From Ixodes scapularis (taxonomy: Eukaryota > Arthropoda > Arachnida > Ixodida > Ixodidae): a stretch of 64,000 nucleotides of DNA. This document shows, in pieces, positions 34,504 through 44,925 of the stretch. Each line of letters begins with the position of its first letter. The first letter of the stretch is position 1. The translations under genes were made by a program, and so were the position numbers. The stretch spans positions 77,013,816 to 77,077,815 of the forward strand of contig NW_024609846.1 in assembly GCF_016920785.2 (NCBI RefSeq), given 5' to 3'. The notes beneath the pieces are model-generated. The model was not told the DNA's origin. It searched no databases and saw nothing but the letters and a program-made list of their open reading frames with translations.

Positions 34504-35481
34504 GGTACAACATAGGGTGAAACGGAGTAGAGCCTAAACTATGAACCTCGTGTTAGTTTCTTTCTTCGCACAATGTCAGCTTGAACAAAAAAAAAAAAAA
34601 AAAGGAAAAGGAAAGAGAAGAAAATTGAGAAAATTGAGCAGTGTTTACTTCCTCAACCTGCACCTTCTAGGAATTGAAGACTGCGCGCTACGTCTTATTT
34701 TATGTCAGCTACGTCACTGCACCTAGGCCAAACGAGGAGAGCCAGCAGATGGTTTTCACCACCGAGCATCTGCGGCGATACTGACGAGGCACTCCGAATT
34801 ACTCAAAAGAAATATATATCTATTTATTCATCGTCATCTTGTATTTGTTTGATCTGAGCGTCAAAGACAGAAGGAAGTTTGTTATAAGTTGCATCAACTA
34901 AACCTTAAAAAAAAAAAAATGATTACGCGACGTGTTGACTCAACTTGATCAGACTTCAGGCGGCTCACCACCCTAGTTCAGTATATTCAATGAAATTATT
35001 GATTGCGTTCAGGAGTAAAATATTAAAATATAAAACTCTTGAATCATGGTGGCGATTTTTGAGACCAGCATATCCGCAGCTGCTTTTCCGCCTCACCTGC
35101 AAAAAGCGACCGGAATCCTGTGAGTGGTTCCACCGCGTGATGGCGTGAACAAGTGGCATGCATTCGATATTCTTCTCGGCACAACTCGCCCTATAGCTAC
35201 CATGACCCAAGGTCCAGATATTCTTCTTCCCGAGTGATGCGCAAGGGCATATCCAACGAACTAAGGCAATTTCGAAGAAAGAAGTTCAAGTTACGAACCC
35301 TTCGTAGGCATGTTGGTTTCGGAGCCTTTTGTTTTATACTTGTACTCTTGCACTTCCGAATTGACGTTGTGCCCGGAAGGATGATAATATTGTACACAAC
35401 TCCGCTTATTTCCGTAGTCTCAAGGAGTTATAGTAGGCATTCTTAAAACGAGTTACCACTTGCAAGGTGTTTTGAAATGTT

Positions 35482-36102
35482 TTGTTGGCTTTAGCATGCG
35501 AGTCACCTGCGCGGAGTAATTTTCTTTGTGTTCTATCTTTGGCATTCGACATCACCGACCACGATTTAGCAGCTCTGTCGTCCATGATACCTATCCTGAC
35601 ATACGTAGCTACACATTTCCCCTTTGTGGTTGGGAATACAGTCAAGTGTGAACACTGCAGAGAACATTTGGTTTTGAATAAGATACTTCCTGAGAATGCA
35701 GTACTCCATCATCTGAAAAATAATAAAAATAATAAAGCTTTAAATGGGGGGGGGGGGGGACTGCACCTTCCAAGACAACCGGTCGTCAGTGTGCTGATGC
35801 ATGCTAAAGTTGTTGTGAACAAGCTTATGTCTTCCCAGCACATCACTCAGTTTTTGCGATTACGTAATAAACGAGAAGTTGTCAAGGGCCTTATACTAAC
35901 TACGCGGCCAGAGTTCGAAGTGTTGGACACTTTTGCAAGCGACCTCACACCTCAACCAGTGCTTAAGCGGATCCTCACCTCGTCGACTAACATTCTTCCC
36001 AGGAATACGTGCAAGGGGAAAAATGAAGGCTTAGAGCTGGATGAAAGGTATGCTCCAGCCGAAAATCGATTATCTGTTTTCGCAAAATATTGGCGTTGCT
36101 AA
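35482..36102 (+). pseudogene. transposase remnant, C-terminal region (P-element/THAP9-like?)
   Basis: A 206-residue open frame begins without an ATG. It reads ILTYVATHFPFVV, then CEHCREHL, then after a G-homopolymer GLHLPRQPVVSVLMHAKVVV. The order GYVA-like segment, CxxC-xxxL, GGL-x-x-P-x-x-VV matches the C-terminal part of P-element/THAP9-type transposases. No upstream RNase H-like catalytic core is seen nearby. The 14-G run at 35746-35759, reading as glycines, is probably an expansion or sequencing artefact. The family assignment is by motif memory only. Confidence 0.35.
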
Positions 36103-39100
36103 CAAAAAAACAAACAAAAAAAACTGGGAATTATTTACGGTGTTTCTGTAAACTGACTTACTAAAACCCATGACGGAGGCAAAAAAAAAAGATGTCTCAT
36201 GAGACGAATCATACATTTTGTCACGTCCATTTATTGCAAATAAACTACCTTATACCGCTGAAAGCGCTGATGCGAGTATAAAGCCCTCGATAAAAGTAAT
36301 CACATTAAGATACCTTTGGGCAGAGTGCGCGCCAGCCGATTGATAGGGCGCTATTAGTTCTAAATGAACACTGAGGCGTCGCTTGTAGAATGCGTTGTTG
36401 TGTTATCCGATTCGGTTCATGTCTTCCAACTTTCCTTCGCTATCAGGTACCGCGGAACAAAGCCCTTAGCATTTCCCAGATGGAATAGGCTCAGATGATC
36501 ATGGTGGTCCAAGTGGTCAGTCTGAATTTCGGAAAGGTTCCTCCCTGGGTCGTATATACACTAACTCAAGTCTCTCACGTCACGACGCTTTATCTTACGC
36601 GAACATGGTTTCTGCGCACGCCCAACGCAGGCTTGTTTGTAAACAGTGGCGTTGGTGTATACTCTGGGAAATGCACGCATGAGGGCGCCCTTTGACGCGT
36701 CATTGGTATCATCGTCATTACCATTAAGGAAGAGGGGGGCAATGATGATGATGCCCATGCGGCATCAAAAAAAGCGATATCGTCCTTCTACGCATACACT
36801 GTGTAACGCCCGGAAAGTTACGTCCGGCTGAGAAGCTTACACACCTCCAAAATATACCTTTCCCCGGCAGACTCCTTCACTTCGTTGAAGCACAGAGCAA
36901 CAAGAAAACTGGGCGGCATGCAAAGCAACTTCGGGGCGTGTGTAGGTGTGGCACTGCAATCAGAGGCGCGAATTAGAAACCCAAGAAAAAGAAACGAGCA
37001 CGAAAGCGGCTTCGTGGCGCAACTGGAGAAACGAATCGACGCGGGATATGGGGTCGAAACGCGCGGTTCCGTCCATCCGTCCGTTTACATATCGCTCCCC
37101 TCGAAGGCAGCGAGCGGCCGACACGGAGTGGCCAAAGGAACGCGCGTGGACGCGAGCGAGTGAACCGAACTCGACCGAAGCCTGGACCCCGTAATCAAGC
37201 TGTCATTGGCGCAGTAAGGAATAAAAAACAGAAAGAGAGCGAAGAAGGCCCCGCAAAATTGCGATGCGTTTTGCTGCGGCAACTCGCGTTCTATTACTTA
37301 TTGCTCACCGCTGATGCCTCCTCATCTTCTGCTCACTCAACCATCTTGTTTTTCTTTCTTTTAATTCTGCTGAGTTTCTTCTACTGCACACAGATCTGCC
37401 GAAACGTCTCGATGTGTGGTTATCTTGTTCGCGGCAACGAGGGTAGCGCGAGGCAGGGTATATGTACCTCTCGATGCTTGGTGGCGTAAGCGGTCTCAAA
37501 CTATATATTCGGGGAGATGGTCGGCTATCGGCGTGCATGATATTTTTTTCCCCCGTCGTCTGCATTCGCTCGGGACCTCTCTGTGGGCGATTATCGTCCA
37601 GTTCGAGATTGCGCGAGAAGAGACGTGAGCTGACTCCCGGAGAGCGATTTCTGCGAGGCGAATTTGGTCTGCCGTAGTTCGATTCAAGAGAGGTCCTCGT
37701 CATCTTTGTTTTGCGGAGTTTTCTCGTTCCAGACATGTTCCTGGTAAGCTCTTATCCCGATATCCGCCAAACCGATCTTATAACTTGACTATCAATCACG
37801 ACTGTACTCTGCAAGTTGTTTTACGAGATACTTGCTGGTTACTGGCGGTTCAAGAGCAATGCATTTCTGACCTACTTGCATAGCTTCCTATTTTAGCCAC
37901 CCGATGCAGCGAGCGTCTTTTGCGGTCATGCTGCAGATGAAATGACCGTCTCTGCGCTTTCGTTCTTCTCATTTATCGTTAGGAGTCAAGCGCGGAAGTC
38001 GGCAGCGCGCTTGATTCCTACGCTAACTGGCCGAGGTTCTATGCCTGGTCACGGATGCACCTAATTGTTACTTTCTGTAAATGTCGCGTTCTGAAAAAAT
38101 TGAGAACCCTGTTGCTTGTTCTAGGTCCGAATGTTCTACGCTGATTGTTCCTGAAGCCCACGCGTGTGATAAAGGGGCTCAGTGTGGCGCGCCGGAGTCA
38201 GTCTCGCCCCAGCGCTCGATCCTGCTGTCGCGCCGCCATCGACGCCTGCGATGCTTATTTTTTCTATCTTGATTTGGGCACACGTTCGCCCCATTAAACG
38301 TTTAGTTTCTTCAGTCATTCGCCGCCTCATCAATTGTCATTCGTGACAATCTGCCCGCGCGACCTTTGTGGACCTTTCCTGTATGAAAAGTTCGATGTTT
38401 AAACTTAAAAAAAAAAGAAAAAAAAAAAAAAAGATCTTGCGGCGTACAGACAGGTTCATGGTCCCTAAGATACAAATACATTATGGAAAAAGTTAATACG
38501 TCGCTATATCCCTTCAACGTTTAATAGTTTGCCAGGGTCTTTGCTGAACTTATCATCCTTTCGTGCGTTAAAACGGAATGTAAGAGAATAGTGCCTCACA
38601 CTCGTGCAATAATAATTATATAATTACTTAGTGCGTATTCGTTGCCCATATTCCTACATTATTGTTGTTTGTTTGTTTTGTTTCTCCAGTGTTCAATATG
38701 TCACGGTATTTTGTTGGTTGCCTGGCCCCACATACAAGCATCTTTGCTTTCGTGAACCAGCACGCTTACGCAGGTATTTTTTCAAAGATAATAAAGATAT
38801 TATTATTATTATCGCTGACCTCAATTTTAGATTAAAGGGTCAATCTCTTCCCCTTGTCATCCCCTTGTTTTTCGAGGCAGCGGTGACGAACGCTGTCGTC
38901 GAAAAAGAACTCTCATCGATTCTATCTCCTTGTTTTGTGTTATATAGAGCTGAAATAAATGTCGTATGGATTAACTTCGCAACATGTGGTATGTATGTAC
39001 ACTTTGTTAATAGTATGTCATTTTTATTTCACCACGACAGCACGTCAACACTGTCAAGCTAGAACAGTTCCTGGGACCTACGCGATGACGATCTAACCTT

Positions 39101-39990
39101 TCTTTGCCGAGTGTCACGTCATCATCGAGTTGCAATCAGTAAAGATCGGTCCCGAAGCGCTTACCTACACGCAGTCCAACAGCGCGATTCCAGCACTTCG
39201 ATCAAACGAGGCCGTCCGCTCCGAGTGTGAACAGGTATTTACGTGGCTCTTGCTGACACTCTCGTAGTTCAGCAATCTTCTTGGATGTCGGCTCTCTTCT
39301 GCATCTCCGAGGCCATGAAAAACGCCAAGACGATTTGTTTCTATCTACGCCGCTTTGCAAACGACTGGCGCAGGCAACGATGACATTTGTGTTGACTTCG
39401 TAGCAATCAAATTCGTAGCAGTCGACGGAGGTGGTTATCCCGGCCTCGGCATTCGGGCCCGTTTAAATCGTCTTAGCGTCGACATTTCACTGCGCGGACA
39501 CGAACGCCCGGTGCTGGCGGAACGGCCGCCTGCGTTTGCTAATAAAAATCCACGTGCTCCGAACCATGCCGAGCTCTCTGATTGGTTGTTCGTGTTGCCG
39601 AAGACGTTGTCGCCTTAGCAAGAGCCCCCTCTCGCGGGGATCGGGAGCTTGCGGGACACCGGGGTTGTATTCCAAAATTTACTCGATCTTACTCCAGGGA
39701 AAGGGTTCTGTACCTTGGCGTTCCAAAACCTACCCACGTCTAGCGTTTTTCAGTCTGTTGTCACGTGACACGGCCCACCGGAGTAACTCGGATCCATTTG
39801 GGTAAACTTTGGAACACAGCCCGGAAGTTTAATTTTCTTTTTTTCGTACGATAATGTCGCTTTCCTTCTCTCATTTAAAAACGCGTTCGTGAATACCGAT
39901 TTCTCCTCTTCTTACGATGTTCTTAACTTACGAACTTAGCTAAGTTGTCGTAGCCTAAGAAGCTCTCCGTGAATCTAGCCTTTTATTTGT
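36103..39990. other. non-coding stretch, no gene recognised
   Basis: Apart from the LTR-like segment at 38082-38348, I see only short frames without motifs, A-rich tracts (about 38407-38434) and ordinary-composition sequence. Confidence 0.5.
38082..38348 (+). mobile_element. solo LTR-like repeat, copy 1
   Basis: The segment starts TGTCGCGTTCTG and ends TTCGTGACA. It contains a TATA-like GTGATAAAGGG, a CAGTCTCGCCCCAGC segment and an ATTAAA signal followed by GTTTCTTCAGTCATTCGCCG. The copy at 52466-52749 matches along its length in the same orientation. TGT...ACA ends with promoter-like and poly(A)-like elements suggest a solo LTR. No target duplication was found, so the edges are approximate. 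Confidence 0.45.
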
Positions 39991-39996
39991 CGATAT

Positions 39997-40147
39997 CAGC
40001 TTTGTTCGATTTACCTGCACCTCCTGCACCGGTGCAGAAGAGTGGAGGGCGGCGCACTTCCGGTCATATCTCAATGCACGTACCGGAAGTACACTGCCCT
40101 ACACTTTTCTGCACCGGCACAGAAGATGCAAGTAAATCGAACGAAGC
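39997..40147. repeat. foldback element (about 150 bp)
   Basis: The left arm AGCTTTGTTCGATTTACCTG and the right arm (GCAAGTAAATCGAACGAAGCT) are inverse copies. Pairing continues through CTGCACCGGTGCAGAAGAGT and GCACTTCCGG toward the centre. There is no obvious target duplication. Confidence 0.75.
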
Positions 40148-40529
40148 TATACGGAGCGCAAGTTCGTCTGCTTCTTTTGCAGGCGTTGTGGTGACGTCAG
40201 AACGCCGAGCTCTGATTGGCTCTGATTGAAGGATAGGGGGTAGACCTCAAAGCAAGCTGCCTCCCGCCAACTGCCTCGTTTTCACGGGACAGTTTACGGA
40301 AGCTCTGTGCTCGAATTGGGCTACATACTCGTACTCGTAGCCTCCGTGCCCTGCAGAAAAGAGCGCGTGACCATGGCAGCTGCGGCTTGGCCTAATTTGA
40401 AAAGAAATGATTGGAAACGCTTTCATTTTCAACATTTCTTTTGAGGAGCAAGCTGGCGCTGTACGCCTGCGGAATTCTACGGCGCTGCCAAATTGAATCA
40501 AGAAGATCAAGCGATATGTTCACTCGGTA

Positions 40530-40702
40530 AGAACGATTCACACACTTGCGTTAAGTCCGACCGAGTCCGAGGGTTGCCATGGCAACAGCAGCGTCTGCTC
40601 CAACAAAACGGGTTAAAAACCGGCTTTGTTGGATCCGACGCCGCTGTTGCCATGGCAACCCTCACACTCGGTCGGACTTAACGCAAGTGTGTGAATCGCC
40701 CT
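40530..40702. mobile_element. TA-flanked foldback MITE (173 bp)
   Basis: The ends AGAACGATTCACACACTTGC and, inverse of the right end, AGGGCGATTCACACACTTGC pair. The arms run on through GTTAAGTCCGACCGAG and GGTTGCCATGGCAACAGC, nearly meeting at the centre. TA flanks both ends. GTTGCCATGGCAAC is itself a palindrome. Confidence 0.8.
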
Positions 40703-40829
40703 TAACGTTTACTGAACACACATCTAAAATAGGTCAGAACAGGTAGTTTTTAGCGTACGCTATACTATTGCGTATTGCGTACGTAAGAGCCAGCATTGCT
40801 AACTAAAACTAAAAATGGCGCTTTATTGT

Positions 40830-41124
40830 TTGTGAACCCGAGGCACGAACATCGAACCAAGGGGTTCGTAAGGTTCGCAAAGTTTGAAATGTCGAACTTA
40901 TTACTTGCAAACTTCGACGATTTTCAAACTTCCGAATTTTTGGTGCTAAAAAATTTGATTGTTTTGAACTTCCGATTTTTCGAGCTATTAAATTGGACGT
41001 TTCGGAACTTTCAAGCTTATTAAGCTAACAAATTCGACGATTTTCAAACTTTCGAACCTTTTAAGTTTAAAAGTTTGACGAACTTCGACCTTTCGTCAAA
41101 GTTCGAACTAATTTCACCCCCATA
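40830..41124. repeat. TTCGAAC-rich hAT-type end fragment
   Basis: About 300 bases are dense in TTCGAAC/AACTTCGA/TTTCGAAC repeats and end AGTTCGAACTAATTTCACCCCCATA. This is like the subterminal regions of the 6185-6589 and 24332-29500 elements. I could not find a matching left end, so it is probably a truncated copy. Confidence 0.4.
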
Positions 41125-41280
41125 GGCTCAAGCCAACAAATATATATAACAGAAGATGTCAATGTGTGAAGCGGATTAAAATTGCACTAAAGTCTTAGCT
41201 GATCGTGCCACAAACGACTCACTTGCAAAGTGCTGAGTGATCACTTTGGGGTGGCCTCGGCCCTGTACGTCACACCTTTT

Positions 41281-42066
41281 AACGCGATAGCGTTAAGAAG
41301 CTCGTGTCGCAGAAAATCTGACGTCGCCGTTAACGTCGGCGTCGGTATCGGTGGGACGGGAAAGTCCTGATTGGTCGATAGGTTCATGACGTCTCAGCCA
41401 CATGATTTTCCTCGGGAATTTCAAACAACCCACAACGCTCTTGTGAAACGTGACGTCACGCGTGGAACGAAAGTGATTAAAACATGACACGGTAGAGCGA
41501 ATTAAAGGTCGCCGCATGTCTCAAATGATTTCACTATAAAAAAATGAAAGACGTTTACAACTCCCTGTAATGCCAAATTAGAGCGCAGATCTTGAGGAGG
41601 AGGAGGAGCAGGAGGGGAGGGTATGGAGCGGACGGTATGCCCCTCCTCCTCATACGTACCCTCTCTTTCTTCTTCCCCATCTACTCCTCCCACGCTGCTC
41701 GCCTTCTTCCCCTCTTCTCCTCCCCCCACCTCCCCTCCTCCTCCTTCTTCTTCCTCCTCCTCCCTCCTTCTCCATCCTCCTGCCCCTCCTCCTCCCCCTC
41801 CTCCCTCCTCCCTCCCGCGCGGTGCATTATGAGAAATGTCAAATAATGCAATGCGCGCGTAACCGTGATGCATTATGGGACACCGCGCGGTTACGCCGAC
41901 GGCGACGCCGACACCGCTCAAGCCGGAAACGGGCGCCTAAGAACTGCGCTCTAAAATAATTCATTTGCATTGAAAAAAGAAATTGGAAGAGCTTTTGGTG
42001 GAGGAACCGACGTCCCTTCGGTTGCAAGTCAGACACGCTTCCAAATATCGACTAGGCCACGCAGAC
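41281..42066. repeat. composite tRNA-like repeat, copy 2, twice interrupted
   Basis: Segment 41281-41545 matches 25437-25690. The tRNA-like part is at 41993-42066 (CCCTTCGGTTGCAAGTCAGAC, GACTAGGCCACGC). Between them sits the polypurine TIR element at 41578-41954. The repeat is cut at 42066 by the poly(A) tail of the L1/Tx1-type element. The layering gives the order: repeat first, then the two inserts. Confidence 0.6.
41578..41954. mobile_element. TIR element with polypurine core, related to 6590-7460
   Basis: The ends TTAGAGCGCAGATCTT and, inverse of the right end, TTTAGAGCGCAGTTCTTAGG match the terminal motif of the 6590-7460 element. Next to the right end lies GGCGCCCGTTTCCGG, comparable to GGCGCCTGTTTCTGG at 6610. 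The core is a long GGAGGA/TCCTCC tract. Orientation is opposite to the other copy. Confidence 0.6.
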
Positions 42067-42896
42067 TTTTTTTTTCTTGTTGAAAGTGTTTATTTACATG
42101 GTTATATACATGATAACATTATATACAATTTACATTATGTACACAGCGTCAAAGAAACGAAATAATTGAACGGTCACATACACTGCAAGCTACCAGTATA
42201 TGCACATTGAAAGCGTGAATAGAAATATTAAAAAGCTCGAAAATAGTTGGAAAACAAGGAACGTACAAGACACTTCAGTTTTCCTCTACAGGGAACATTC
42301 AAAAAGGGCCCTAAGGTCATATAAGCCTGGTCTTGTGAAGCAGACTCATAGGACGTCAGGTGAACGACCGATTCCTTCTATGGCTTGATTCTATTCTTCA
42401 TTGTCTTCGCAGCATGCTAGCATGCTCTGACAAAAAAATGTGGCAATATTCTTGAAGTTCACCCAAGACGGTTTGGCAACCCCTCCGTCCGTATCTACTT
42501 TTCGTATTTTTCACAGGCTACATAAAAAGTGTCGAGACTCATACCTAACTGGTCTCCAAAATGTAGGTAACGAAAATTACTTTCTTGACTTCACTGTCCT
42601 ATTGAAAAGTCCCCAAAAAAGACTGTATCAACACAAAGCACAAATGCGTGAGTGAATGTCTCAGTTGTTTTGCAGAGTCTACAGTTTGTACGTCGAAACC
42701 CCATGACTCTCGCCACTCTTTTACAGGTATTGTCCGCGAGTGAAAGCGAAAAAAGAACGACTTGCACTTCGGTGGAATGGGCTGGGTTGGACTCTTTTTA
42801 AAACATCAGTTTTGTATTTAGGGGGAGCAGAAAAATAAACCCAATCGGTACATCGGATGTAATAAACAGAGAAGTAAGTAGACATTTAAGTAACTT

Positions 42897-42928
<32 letters not shown>

Positions 42929-44082
42929 CATGTCCCTAAGAAGTCACCGGTGAACCGTGCACTCGGGAAATAAATGATGTCTGCGACCTGTTTAAAGAAG
43001 CAGCGTAAATGGATTGTATGGCTCGATGACTGTATTTTCCGCTGTCCCTGTATACTTTGATAGAACATATTTTTTACACGTTTCTAGGAGCGGGTGTTGT
43101 GGGGTTCGATAGAATTTCCATCTCGCCATAAGTTGTCTAACAAAGATGTGCCCAAGTCCTAGGTCGCCATCCTCCGTTCGTTGGAAGAGGTTTGATCTCC
43201 GCATGGGCTCGTAAGGTGAATTCCAAATAAACGTTGCGAGAATCCTGTTAAATCTGTTAACTGTAAGTCTAGAACAGTGCATGACCTGTAGAAGGTATGC
43301 TAATTTTGACAAAAGGAATTTATTGCAAACGACAACTTTGCCAGACATGAAAGGCCCCCCCCCCCCCCCCCCCCCCCCCCATCGTAGCTTACATATACAA
43401 ACGGCTGACTTGATTGTGGTTTCTACAAAGTCCCACATTGGGTTTCGGATTGCCCATGGTATTCAGTTGCACGCTTATAAGCTGTGATTTGTTTGTTGAC
43501 CAATCTATGTCAACGAACTTGGCCGGTGTTTACCCCATGCCCCACGCCCCGCACCACGAACCACTACTCTTATACTTATTCACCAGAACAGCAGACACAA
43601 TGCAGTAGTCGTCGACATGTGACATAGCTGTCACAATGCTTGGTTTGTTGGAGAAAATCAGGACGAAGTCGTCCGCATAAGCCAGGAGTTTTACTTCGCA
43701 GGAATGAAGGCAAAATCCGTGTATATCTTTGTCATTGATGATGTTTCTGCAGAGAGACCGGCTCTAGGTAGATATTGAAGAGTATAGCGGCGACATTAGA
43801 CAACCTTGGTGGACCGATGTATAACTAGAATATAATTTGTTAGGGATCCGTCTAGAGGTAACTTCGTTGATATGTCCTTGTAATAAAGCTTTATGCCGTC
43901 TTCAATAATTTTGCCAATATTTAGGTGATTTAAGTGCGCAAAAAGGAAAGAGTGGTCTCTCTGTCTAAAGTTTTTTTGAGGTCAAGTTGTAGTATAGTAG
44001 CTGCAGATTCTTCTGTACGTGGGCATATCTCCAACATTGATCGTACGTTGTGCAGATTAGTTTGTATATTTCTTCCTCTTAA
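42067..44082 (-). mobile_element. L1/Tx1-type retrotransposon, 3' half (RT end, C-terminus, 3' UTR)
   Basis: The minus strand gives GRNIQTNLHNVRSMLE and LQLDLKKTLDRE (44000-44110). The catalytic YADD box LLAYADDFVLIFSNKP lies near 43650-43690. The C-terminal region ILATFIWNSPYEPMRRSNL...GDLGLGHIFVRQL is at 43040-43300, a signature of the L1/Tx1 group. The 3' end has AATAAA at 42089-42094 and a 9-A tail at 42067-42075. The C-terminal part is interrupted by a 26-C run (43355-43380). Stops and frameshifts are frequent. Confidence 0.8.
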
Positions 44083-44921
44083 AGAAACAAGCGTGCAGGC
44101 GAAGCGCGACAATTCCCAGCCGGCTTTCTTTTCAATATTGGCTGCAGGATGAGCGACCGTGCATAAGACACTTCTGCCTTCAGACGTACTGGCGTGAACT
44201 CACCGAACTCACCAACTCACGCCCCTCACCGAACTCATGAACTAACCGAACTTACGAACTCAACGAACTAATGGACTCACCGAACTCATAAGCTCGCTGA
44301 GCCTCATGAACTCATCGAACTCATAAACTCACCAAACTCATAAACTCACCGAACTGACGCCCCTCACTCAACCTCAAACTCATGAGTCTTAAGAGGCTTA
44401 CAAACTCACTCATTCTCACCTCACGGCTGATCGGTGAGGGTGAGAGGTGAGTGAGCGCACTATAATGAGTGAGGTTTTCCGAGGTATGACCGCGACAGGC
44501 TTAACGCAGACGCCATCAGCTTTATGAACCTAAGACGTGACACAAGCATGGTTCTGTTCGAGGATGCTCGGCGTAAAATCGACAAAGTCTTGGGCTCGCG
44601 CTGGGGTATTTGCCGATGTCCTCGTTCCCGCATATTCGCTCACAACACTTCAGCACACCACAGGCGCAGAAAGATTTCGTTGGATGAAAGGTTGGGTGAA
44701 TGTGCAGGAAAGTTTGGGGCGTGCTAGACCAAGTCTGAAAAAAACCTTTTTCACACGGACCCGGAGGAGTACCGGAAACTGCAGCACGTCAGCCTGGAAC
44801 AGTTTCTGGAGCTCCCTTCACGCACGGAACCAAGAATCGCGCTACAAAGCGAACAAAACACAATGATGCGCCATTTCTAATTTTCTCATAAAAAAAAGTA
44901 TGTTGTTATATTATACTCTTT
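44083..44921. mobile_element. 839-bp TTAA-flanked insert in the L1/Tx1-type element
   Basis: TTAA lies on both sides (44079-44082 and 44922-44925). Removing the insert and one TTAA gives a minus-strand reading SGTDLRGRNIQTN across the junction, as expected for an L1-type RT. The insert has a GAACTCACCGAACTCAT-type minisatellite at about 44196-44400, a TGAGTGAGGTGAG patch, then coding-like sequence (44740-44878). Its ends do not form a clear inverted repeat, so the element class is open. Confidence 0.65.
44740..44878 (+). pseudogene. coding-like fragment inside the TTAA insert
   Basis: Reading in one frame gives NLFHTDPEEYRKLQHVSLEQ and continues to MMRHF and a TAA at 44876-44878. Its acidic/polar make-up looks more protein-like than its surroundings. 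Upstream frames (44524 onward) shift twice. It could be a captured 3' exon or an old transposase tail. I do not recognise it. Confidence 0.2.
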
Positions 44922-44925
44922 TTAA

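Noticed and set aside
41592..41921. plus- and minus-strand frames in the GGAGGA tract
   Set aside because: Low-complexity polypurine/polypyrimidine translation (poly-Ser/Pro and poly-Glu/Gly), no gene.
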